From the NCBI RefSeq assembly GCF_902829255.1, contig NZ_CADEPK010000298.1:1-49014 (forward strand): a DNA stretch of 49,014 bases. The letters run 5' to 3'. Position numbers and translations under genes: made by a program. The notes under the pieces were generated by a model. It had not been told where the DNA came from. It worked only from the letters and a program-made list of their open reading frames with translations, and made no database searches. Each line of letters begins with the position of its first letter. The stretch's first letter is position 1. Source of the stretch: Metabacillus niabensis (GTDB lineage Bacteria; Bacillota; Bacilli; Bacillales; Bacillaceae). Positions 42,516 to 49,014 of the stretch are shown here, one piece after another.

Positions 42516-43367
42516 GTGGACATAAACGAAGCATATAAAATATTGGGAGTTTCCGAGACTGCTAGTGATGAAGAAGTTGAAAAGCAATATATGGTATGGG
42601 TAAGACGAAATCGCGCTCTATTAACTGAACAAACTTCAAATAATGATCTAAATATGGACGAAATAACGACAGCATACAATACAATTAAAACCTTTAGACA
42701 ATACGGTTCGGTTACACCTGTTGAAGAACAGAGCTTTAAAAAAAAGGTAGGGCATTTCTTTTATTATTACAAGCTTCATATCGTTGGTGTTCTCGTACTC
42801 TTGGCAGTTTTAGGTTCAATCATCTTTACAATTGTTGAAAATTACCAGGAAAAGAAAGCATTAGAAAATCTTCCACCTGAAAACGTACGCGTCTTATTAC
42901 TAGGAGAGTATTTTAATATTAGCAATGAAACAACGCCTGTTGCTGACAATATTTTAGCGCAATTTCCTGATTGGGAACGAGTCACAGTCAACTTGAACTA
43001 CTCACCTTTAACGGTCAATGATTCAATGGATGTTGCGAGTCAGCAAAAAAGTGTCGTTACTCTTGTTGAGGACAATTCAGATATCTTCTTAATGGATTAT
43101 GCTAATTATGAACGGCTCGTTGCAGCAGATGTATTTCAGCCTATCGATCAGGTTGATCCTTCGATAAAAGAAGCTGTAGATAGTAGCAAGCTTATATTTA
43201 GCAGTACTGAAGAGGACAAAACAGAGCAATTATACGGAATCATCATTGAAGACATGAGCATCTTCAAAGGATTTGATATGAAGGAAACACAAATTGTTGC
43301 TGCTATTAAAAAGGGTGCAGAAAACAAGGAAAATGCGATAGAGTTAATGAAGAAACTAGCAAAATAA
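42516..43367 (+). CDS. Membrane protein with a J-like N-terminal domain lacking HPD
   Basis: 283 aa. Residues 1-60 resemble a J domain (DINEAYKILGVSETASDEEVEKQY, then ITTAYNTIKTF), but where J proteins have His-Pro-Asp this has RRNRALL, so stimulation of DnaK is doubtful. One membrane helix follows (about 87-108), then an outer domain of about 170 residues without known motifs. I start it at GTG 42516, 11 nt after GAAGGAG; GTG 42504 is inside that ribosome binding site. A cre-like site overlaps its promoter. Its terminator is shared with the mannanase gene. Function unknown. Confidence 0.75.
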   Translation: MDINEAYKILGVSETASDEEVEKQYMVWVRRNRALLTEQTSNNDLNMDEITTAYNTIKTFRQYGSVTPVEEQSFKKKVGHFFYYYKLHIVGVLVLLAVLGSIIFTIVENYQEKKALENLPPENVRVLLLGEYFNISNETTPVADNILAQFPDWERVTVNLNYSPLTVNDSMDVASQQKSVVTLVEDNSDIFLMDYANYERLVAADVFQPIDQVDPSIKEAVDSSKLIFSSTEEDKTEQLYGIIIEDMSIFKGFDMKETQIVAAIKKGAENKENAIELMKKLAK

Positions 43368-43393
43368 CTTGAGCTAGATTACATGAGACGCAG

Positions 43394-43426
43394 AAAGAGG
43401 ATGACTCAAGGAGCCAGCCTCTTTTT
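43394..43426. terminator. Bidirectional terminator between convergent genes
   Basis: AAAGAGG (43394-43400) pairs with CCTCTTT (43418-43424), followed by T on the plus strand; A bases before the left arm give a T run on the minus strand. It lies between the J-like gene and the mannanase. Confidence 0.6.
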
Positions 43427-43431
43427 GCCAC

Positions 43432-44823
43432 TTATGATTCTTTTAAACTTACACTTTGTAAATCTTCAAGGGTGAGACAATACGGATGATCGTACACCTT
43501 TTTCAGCTGCTCTTCACTAGTGCTTAATCCGTTAAAAACAAAATCTCCGTACCACGGCATATACCATAACCAAGGTGTCCGGCTTTTAATGAGCTTTTCC
43601 GGATCTGGAATCGGTCCGTTTTCTGTTAAGGCAATTGGTTTTTGATTATTTATTAGTGCTTGCAGGTGGTCAAATTGGCATTTTAACGGTCCATACTCAC
43701 CGTTTGGAACATATGTATCAACACCTGCAATATCTACATAATCATCTCCTGGGTACCATTCTTTATTCGGCGCATTCCAGACCCAAATTAAATTGTTTAA
43801 TTGATGTTCCTTTGTAAACCGCTCAAACATCCATTTATAAAGACTTTTATAGGTTTCCGGACCACTCGCTCCCCACCAAAACCATCCACCATCAGCTTCA
43901 TGAAGTGGTCTCCATAAAACAGGTACGTTGGCATCCTTTAATTTCTTTAGCTGCAGAGCAATTTCATCCATATCTGAAAGCAATGCTTCATATTCAGTAG
44001 TACCGGGAATAAGCGCTTTGTTCAAGTCAAATTGCGTATTTTCGGTATAAAACGTTTTATCCTTTCCTCCAGTAGGTGCATACCAATGCCAGCAAAACGT
44101 TACGATTCCATTAAATCTTGTTGACCATTCAATCGCACTTTCAATCGATCCTTTATTTTCTTCAATTTCGATTAATTTATGGTCTGTAGGTTCATCTGTT
44201 TCGGTCATAAAGGAATAGCTTAGTAGGTCAAATCCTCTTAAAGCCGGCAGCTTTCCAGTCACCTTCTTAATATGATCTAATTCTGGTCCATGGGCAGCAG
44301 CTGTATGCTGACCTGTAATGATTTTTTTACCATATATCTCACGAAAAAAATTCATTAACTTTTTTGCACTTGCAGATGAGTCTTTATTCACTAGCTGAAA
44401 TGTTGGGGTGTAAAGATTGGTAGGTGTTGTAGACGTGATCATGAAGCGATCAATATCCACTCCACCCCAGGCTTTAGCAATTTTTATTGTATGTAGCCCT
44501 TTCGTAAAAAAGAGCGTGCATAACTCTAATTCTTCGAAGCTATCCGTTTTTTCAGATATAAATTGTCCATAACAATCACCATCAATGTAAAGAAAATTTC
44601 TCTTCTCCCCTTCCATTGAAGCAAGTCTAATCAAAAGCTTATATTGACCATCATTCGGAATGTCTGCTTTAACCTCAAGACTATCTCCTTCATTCAGGAG
44701 ACCAGTAACATAGCCTTTTCCCGAAAAACCTGATAATGAAGTTGAGATATATCCTCCTGATAAACTTCCTTCTTCTGCCTGAAAAATCATTTTCACTTTA
44801 TGACTAGTCTCGATATTGCTCAT
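43432..44823 (-). CDS. Beta-mannanase: CBM35-like domain plus GH26, no signal peptide
   Basis: 463 aa. Residues about 8-131 form a CBM35-type carbohydrate-binding domain (FQAEEGSLSGG, DIDRFMIT). Residues about 138-455 are a GH26 catalytic barrel with WRPLHEADGGWFWWG (acid/base E309), IWVWNAPNKEWYPGDDYVDI and ALTENGPIPD (nucleophile E401), as in endo-1,4-beta-mannanases. I start it at ATG 44823 behind GAGGTGAG; the open frame continues upstream to 44958 but has no signal peptide or ribosome binding site. So the enzyme should be cytosolic, cleaving manno-oligosaccharides brought in by the importer genes upstream. Export by a non-classical route is not excluded. Confidence 0.88.
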   Translation of the reverse strand: MSNIETSHKVKMIFQAEEGSLSGGYISTSLSGFSGKGYVTGLLNEGDSLEVKADIPNDGQYKLLIRLASMEGEKRNFLYIDGDCYGQFISEKTDSFEELELCTLFFTKGLHTIKIAKAWGGVDIDRFMITSTTPTNLYTPTFQLVNKDSSASAKKLMNFFREIYGKKIITGQHTAAAHGPELDHIKKVTGKLPALRGFDLLSYSFMTETDEPTDHKLIEIEENKGSIESAIEWSTRFNGIVTFCWHWYAPTGGKDKTFYTENTQFDLNKALIPGTTEYEALLSDMDEIALQLKKLKDANVPVLWRPLHEADGGWFWWGASGPETYKSLYKWMFERFTKEHQLNNLIWVWNAPNKEWYPGDDYVDIAGVDTYVPNGEYGPLKCQFDHLQALINNQKPIALTENGPIPDPEKLIKSRTPWLWYMPWYGDFVFNGLSTSEEQLKKVYDHPYCLTLEDLQSVSLKES

Positions 44824-44927
44824 TTTCTCACCTCTTATATTAGATAGGCCTGTTTTATCTTTGCTTCTCCATTTTAGTTGAAACAAACTTCTGCAAGCTT
44901 TATCCAAATCATCGTTTGATAAATTGA

Positions 44928-44955
44928 GAAAGGGTTCCAAAATAAGAACCCTTTC
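44928..44955 (-). terminator. Hairpin between binding-protein and mannanase genes
   Basis: GAAAGGGTTC (44928-44937) and GAACCCTTTC (44946-44955) are perfectly complementary with an 8-nt loop. The minus-strand continuation is only weakly T-rich, so it is probably a partial terminator lowering mannanase expression relative to the importer. Confidence 0.55.
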
Positions 44956-44969
44956 CAAAAAACATCTGC

Positions 44970-46646
44970 TTACTCACTCCATAATTCAACAGTATCTTTT
45001 ACAATTTTCGAAAATTCCTCTTCTGCTTCCTCGACTCCTGCTTTATCTAAATCATCCATATACTTCTTCCATACATCATCAAATTCATTTGGATCAGCCA
45101 ATATCGCTTCAGGTATCCGCTTAAATGTAATATCAAGCATCCGTTGATTTGCTACCTCAAGCTTTGAGCCAGCTGGAATTGCTAAGTTATAAGCTGCTCC
45201 CCAAGGCTTAACTGGAAAATCATCTGCACTTGGGTATAAGTCCTTCCAAAGCTCAACACCATAATTTTTTAACACTTCTTTTTCTACATCTGTTAACCCT
45301 TCGATCGCAAGCTCACGAGTATTCACGGTAAAGGTTTGCCCTGTTGAATCAAGTGCACCATCACCATATCGTGGTGCAAATCGTTGGAAATTATAGCCAA
45401 TACCTGTTTTCTTTAAATAATCTTTGTCATTTCTTCGCTTTTCCCATTCCTCTTCGGGGATAACACGCTTACCATCAACAACTTCATGGTGAACTCCTTC
45501 GATACCCCAGTTAAGCATAATCTGCGTTTCTTCTGATACTAGATAATCAAGGAATTTAATTGCACGAACAGGATCTTCACAATCAACTGTAATTCCTATT
45601 CCCCAGCCAACCTGGAAGCCATTGCTTTGATATGCATGATGCTTGAATTCCTCACTTAATGTAATTGGGTAGAAACCGTACATTCTTTCAAGTTTACCTG
45701 CATCACGTAAGGCATTTTGCGCATCATAAATCATGTAATCTGGAGCTATCGTTGCTAGCACTCGGCCAGATGACATTTTCGCTAACCATTGATCTTCTTT
45801 CTGAACAAATGATTCTGGATCTAATAATCCTTCTGCGTTCATATGGTTATACCATTTAAAGACCTCTTTTTCCTCTGGACGACGGTAATGAAGTGTCGCC
45901 TCATATGTTTCTGGATCAATATAATATTCGCCATCATCTGATGCACCAGTAAACATAAATCCGCTATTCAAAGTGGAGGCTTGGAAGCGCCAGCCATCTG
46001 TTTGCAAGGTTAATGGAATTGTCGGTTGACCATCTATCTCAGGGTGTTTTTCAGCATATTCTCTTAACGCATTTTCCAAATCCTCTAACGTTTTCATTTC
46101 AGGATAACCTAGCTCTCTTACAACATCATGCTGCACAAGTGCTGCAAAGCCAGGTGTCATTGGTTGGTGGTCAATTGCCGTGTTTGGCAAAACATAGATG
46201 GATGGGTCTTCTTTACTCCATTTTAGACGGTCAATTTCATCACCAAGCATTTTTTTAATATTAGGCGCATGCTCCTCAATAAGTGGTGCAAGGTCGATTA
46301 ATGCTCCTGCTTCAACTAGCTGGCTTGCCCCTTTTGAAGTAATCAAATCTGGATATTCACCGCTAGCAACCATTAATGGGATCTTTGTTTGACCGCCATC
46401 AATATCAAATTCTGGATCAAGTGTTACCCCAGTGTCCTCAGTAATCTTTTTTCCTATCGGGCTTTCCATGTTCTCCCAATCATTATTAGCATCTGAGTCA
46501 AAGACCGTAAACGTAATCGGTGTCCCTTCATCAGATGTCTTTTTAGGTTTTGTTGAAGCATCCTCACTCGAATCTTTACAAGCAACCATAACTGTCATAA
46601 GGACCGCGAAAACCAGAAAGGTAAATAGTTTGTTTAAAGGCTTCAC
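44970..46646 (-). CDS. Lpl/Ytc-type solute-binding lipoprotein
   Basis: 558-aa extracellular binding lipoprotein of the large LplA/YtcQ class. The signal peptide ends VMVAC (Cys23), followed by a Ser/Asp/Lys linker. Long substrate-binding domain with repeated WGIGI/WGAAYN-type stretches. The start is GTG 46646 with GGGGAGGA about 10 nt upstream. This class is linked to uptake of oligosaccharides derived from plant polysaccharides; with the GH26 enzyme, manno-oligosaccharides are the best guess. The partner permeases are at 46720-48609, and no ATPase gene is present. Confidence 0.9.
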   Translation of the reverse strand: MKPLNKLFTFLVFAVLMTVMVACKDSSEDASTKPKKTSDEGTPITFTVFDSDANNDWENMESPIGKKITEDTGVTLDPEFDIDGGQTKIPLMVASGEYPDLITSKGASQLVEAGALIDLAPLIEEHAPNIKKMLGDEIDRLKWSKEDPSIYVLPNTAIDHQPMTPGFAALVQHDVVRELGYPEMKTLEDLENALREYAEKHPEIDGQPTIPLTLQTDGWRFQASTLNSGFMFTGASDDGEYYIDPETYEATLHYRRPEEKEVFKWYNHMNAEGLLDPESFVQKEDQWLAKMSSGRVLATIAPDYMIYDAQNALRDAGKLERMYGFYPITLSEEFKHHAYQSNGFQVGWGIGITVDCEDPVRAIKFLDYLVSEETQIMLNWGIEGVHHEVVDGKRVIPEEEWEKRRNDKDYLKKTGIGYNFQRFAPRYGDGALDSTGQTFTVNTRELAIEGLTDVEKEVLKNYGVELWKDLYPSADDFPVKPWGAAYNLAIPAGSKLEVANQRMLDITFKRIPEAILADPNEFDDVWKKYMDDLDKAGVEEAEEEFSKIVKDTVELWSE

Positions 46647-46719
46647 TTAAGAATTCCTCCCCTTTTATATGCTCTGATTTATTGTATAAACAGCCTAAGC
46701 TGTAGACACCAACATATGA

Positions 46720-47625
46720 TTATTGTTTAACAGCACCTAATGTCATCCCTTGGATGAAATATCTTTGAACGAATGGATATACCATCATAATTGGAATAAC
46801 AGTTACCATCGTAATCGCCATTTTTATTGAATCTGGTGATACATGATTACTTTCAGCTTCGTTTGGCTTCATTTGACTTGCATCAATATTACCACCAACT
46901 GTTGTATTATCGAGAATCTTCATTAACTCGTACTGTAACGTTGTTAAGCTTTCATTCATGCTGTTATATAAATACGTATCAAACCAGCTATTCCATTGTC
47001 CGACTGCAACAAACAGTGCAATGGTTGCTAATACTGGCTTACAAAGCGGCAAGATAATCCGATAAAAAATCGTGAAATCATTTGCCCCATCCATTTTTGC
47101 TGATTCCTGAAGTGAAAAAGGAATCCCATCCATAAATGAACGAATAATGATAATGTTAAACGCACTTACTAGCCCAGGTAGAATATAAACCCAAAATGAA
47201 TTCATTAATCCTAAATCACGAATAAGCATATACCCAGGAATAAGACCACCTGAAAAATACATCGTTAACACAATGAATGTTGAGACAAATTTTCTCCCCT
47301 GAAAATCAGCACGGCTCAATGTAAATGCGACCATTGCCTGTGCAAATACTCCAATTACTGTTCCGATAACAGTCCGTAATACAGAGTTCATAAAACCTGT
47401 AACAAGATTATCGTATTTTGCAATTTCCAAATAATTATTGAATGTAAATTCACGAGGCCAAATATGAATGCCACCTCGAACCGTATCTGTTGAATCATTT
47501 AGCGAAATCGCAAGCACATTCAAAAAGGGATAAAGCGTAACAATCATAATAACTGTCAGCAATGTATAGTTAAGGAAATCAAACAAAAAATCTTTACTTA
47601 AACGTTTCGTTCCGACTCTATTCAT
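46720..47625 (-). CDS. ABC transporter permease (LplC/YtcP-type)
   Basis: 301-aa permease with about six membrane helices. The EAA loop is LQESAKMDGANDFTIFYRII with LPLCKP; the C terminus IQGMTLGAVKQ is typical of the LplC/YtcP class. ATG 47625 has GGAGG. It lies 12 bp after its partner LplB-type gene and 73 bp before the binding-protein gene, all in one operon. Confidence 0.93.
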   Translation of the reverse strand: MNRVGTKRLSKDFLFDFLNYTLLTVIMIVTLYPFLNVLAISLNDSTDTVRGGIHIWPREFTFNNYLEIAKYDNLVTGFMNSVLRTVIGTVIGVFAQAMVAFTLSRADFQGRKFVSTFIVLTMYFSGGLIPGYMLIRDLGLMNSFWVYILPGLVSAFNIIIIRSFMDGIPFSLQESAKMDGANDFTIFYRIILPLCKPVLATIALFVAVGQWNSWFDTYLYNSMNESLTTLQYELMKILDNTTVGGNIDASQMKPNEAESNHVSPDSIKMAITMVTVIPIMMVYPFVQRYFIQGMTLGAVKQ

Positions 47626-47637
47626 TCTTCCAACCTC

Positions 47638-48609
47638 CTACATGACACTTTGATTTGAAAAACGCTTAAATATTCCGTTTGCAAGGAATAATAATGTAAT
47701 ACTTACGACCGAATTAAAAATCCCGATTGCAGTACCGTACGAGAACTGACCTAAGCCAATCCCATAGTTAAGCGCATACAAATCTAGCACCTCGGAGTAA
47801 TCAACAACTAGAGAATTTCCTAATAGCATTTGCTTTTCAAAGCCAATGCTAACTAAATGTCCAATATTTAAAATAAGAACAACTAAAATCGTCGGTCTAA
47901 TCCCTGGTAATGTCACATGCCAAATTCTTCTCAATCTTCCGGCACCATCTACCTTTGCTGCCTCATATAGTTGAGGATCAAGACCTGCAATGGCAGCTAA
48001 AAAGATAATTGCATTCCAGCCCATTTCCTTCCATAAATCAGAGACCGTTACAATCCCCCAAAACCATGTTTCCTGTGCCATAAATTGAAATGGTTCATCT
48101 ATAATACCTAAGCCTAGTAAAATATCATTCACAATTCCGCCATCAGTAGAGAGCACTTTTGTTACAATTCCTGCTACAACTACCCATGATACAAAGTGTG
48201 GTAAATACGTAACAGTTTGCACTGTCCGTTTAAAAACGGAGTGCCTTACTTCATTTAGTAAAATGGCAAAAATAATTGGAACAGTGAATCCAACGATTAA
48301 TCCTAATAAACTCATCGCCAATGTATTTCTCAGAGCCATATAAAAACGTTCATCGGTAAATAATTGAATAAAATGCTCAAAACCAACCCATTCCTGCTCA
48401 AGAAATGCCTTTCCCGGTCTGAAATTTTGAAAGGCCATTGTCCATCCCCAAAGTGGCAAGTAATTAAAAACGAATACTAACGCAACAAAAGGAAGTGACA
48501 TCATATATAAAATTTTCTGACTAGCAAACACCTTCCAAAAGCTACGCTTATTTATCCTTTCCGTCGCAACAGCGTCACTTGGAAACGCTTTCTGTTTTTG
48601 TAACTCCAT
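47638..48609 (-). CDS. ABC transporter permease (LplB/YteP-type)
   Basis: 323-aa permease with about six membrane helices. PLWGWTMAFQNFRPGKAF near the N terminus and EAA loop LYEAAKVDGAGRLRRIWHVT are typical of the LplB/YteP class. I start it at ATG 48609 (MELQKQKAF) behind AGGAGGGGG; the open frame extends to 48678 without a ribosome binding site. First gene of the minus-strand operon lplB-lplC-binding protein-mannanase, with a cre site upstream at 48696-48709. Confidence 0.93.
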   Translation of the reverse strand: MELQKQKAFPSDAVATERINKRSFWKVFASQKILYMMSLPFVALVFVFNYLPLWGWTMAFQNFRPGKAFLEQEWVGFEHFIQLFTDERFYMALRNTLAMSLLGLIVGFTVPIIFAILLNEVRHSVFKRTVQTVTYLPHFVSWVVVAGIVTKVLSTDGGIVNDILLGLGIIDEPFQFMAQETWFWGIVTVSDLWKEMGWNAIIFLAAIAGLDPQLYEAAKVDGAGRLRRIWHVTLPGIRPTILVVLILNIGHLVSIGFEKQMLLGNSLVVDYSEVLDLYALNYGIGLGQFSYGTAIGIFNSVVSITLLFLANGIFKRFSNQSVM

Positions 48610-48695
48610 ATATCCCCCTCCTTGTAACTTTATTGTATTTGAATTATTACTTAAAAAATACCTAACTATTGTCACCAAAAATCATACAAAAATTT

Positions 48696-48709
48696 AGAAA
48701 ACGCTTACA
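48696..48709 (-). promoter_or_regulatory. Predicted cre (CcpA) site upstream of the mannan operon
   Basis: On the minus strand TGTAAGCGTTTTCT matches the cre core TGWNANCGNTNWCA at 13 of 14 positions, and 15 of 16 of the longer consensus. It is about 90 bp upstream of the first permease gene, so catabolite repression is expected. I could not assign a convincing promoter. Confidence 0.65.
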
Positions 48710-48802
48710 AAATGATTGTACTTTTCCTAAAATAGAAATTTAAATTGCTGTACATTGCACTAAATCTAGAATTCACCAATGCTAACCATTTTCCGCTAAC
48801 AA

Positions 48803-48833
48803 AAAAGTGTCAGATGAAAACACCGACACTTTT
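48803..48833 (-). terminator. Terminator near the true contig end
   Basis: AAAAGTGTC (48803-48811) pairs with GACACTTTT (48825-48833). On the minus strand six T follow the stem, so it probably ends a gene lying to the right, outside the assembled sequence. Confidence 0.55.
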
Positions 48834-48850
48834 GCTTTATCGATTAAGCC

Positions 48851-49014
48851 CTGTCTCTTATACACATAACCGAGCCCACGAGACGGACTCCTATCTCGTA
48901 TGCCGTCTTCTGCTTGAAAAAAAAAAAACAAAACCAAACAAAAATAAAGACAAAACAAAAGTATAGAATTAAAGAAACTAATATTATAATAAATCTTAAT
49001 GATGACTAGTATAT
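48851..49014 (+). other. Illumina Nextera adapter and read-through noise (assembly artefact)
   Basis: 48851-48884 reads as the Nextera mosaic end and adapter, CTGTCTCTTATACACAT then CCGAGCCCACGAGAC, differing at two bases (AA for CT at 48868-48869). 48885-48892 is GGACTCCT, which I recall as Nextera index N705; 48893-48916 is ATCTCGTATGCCGTCTTC followed by TGCTTG, the P7 flow-cell end. After that come a run of 12 A and A-rich low-complexity sequence to 49014. None of this is genomic. A 73-aa reading frame over it is meaningless. Confidence 0.97.

Noticed and set aside
48745-48966. 73-aa open frame at the right end
   Set aside because: It runs through the Nextera adapter and index, so it is an artefact.
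1-49014. Prophage, insertion sequence, CRISPR array, tRNA or rRNA
   Set aside because: No transposase, integrase or phage-like protein, no regular repeat-spacer array, and no tRNA-like cloverleaf was seen in the gaps.

Overview
The window looks like a low-GC Gram-positive chromosome of the family Bacillaceae. The signs are a B. subtilis yrkDEFHIJ-like sulfur operon, a qoxABCD quinol oxidase, a T-box-controlled proBA operon, pxpBCA, CcpA-type cre sites, AGGAGG ribosome binding sites with frequent TTG and GTG starts, and a repeat I recognise from Bacillaceae intergenic regions. I see no rRNA, tRNA, CRISPR array or insertion sequence. Coordinates, start sites and motifs were read by eye; no database search was run.

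Region 1 (0.1-7.5 kb, + strand) handles reactive sulfur. After a GntR regulator come a short sulfite-reductase-like protein, a CstR persulfide sensor, TusA, DsrE-type and rhodanese sulfur carriers, a TusA-rhodanese fusion, a rhodanese-metallo-beta-lactamase persulfide dioxygenase, a decayed TusA pseudogene and a TauE exporter. Palindromes of the form ATACCC-N4-GGGTAT occur before five of these genes. Region 2 (7.6-10.3 kb) holds a methyltransferase, a folded repeat, and a divergent LysE exporter / XRE-cupin regulator pair.

Region 3 (10.5-21.3 kb, - strand) is the most unusual part. It is a ten-gene sugar-type cluster: AraC regulator, two paralogous Gfo/Idh/MocA dehydrogenases, an IolE-like TIM-barrel protein, an ASRT-domain protein (sensory-rhodopsin-transducer family, with no rhodopsin present), an ABC importer (binding protein plus two permeases) and two cytosolic sulfatase-fold enzymes. 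Both of these enzymes have threonine where formylglycine-forming Cys/Ser normally sits. I infer uptake of a substituted sugar or cyclitol, removal of the substituent (possibly phosphoryl rather than sulfuryl) in the cytoplasm, then oxidation. The substrate is unknown.

Region 4 (21.5-29.4 kb, - strand) links 5-oxoproline use (AEC-type transporter, pxpA, pxpC, pxpB) with proline synthesis (proA, proB behind a Pro-specific T-box), followed by a MATE transporter. Region 5 (29.5-35.8 kb, - strand) is an alpha-glucoside cluster: GH13 glucosidase, LacI regulator, two permeases and a binding lipoprotein. Region 6 (36.2-41.2 kb, - strand) is qoxABCD with a redox-type palindrome over its predicted promoter, then a YbaK-type deacylase.

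Region 7 (41.2-48.7 kb) holds an AraC regulator, a divergent membrane protein with a J-like domain, a CBM35-GH26 beta-mannanase without a signal peptide, and an Lpl/Ytc-type ABC importer behind a cre site. I infer use of manno-oligosaccharides. From 48851 to the end the sequence is not genomic: it reads as an Illumina Nextera adapter with index and flow-cell sequence, then A-rich noise, so the assembled contig really ends near 48850.
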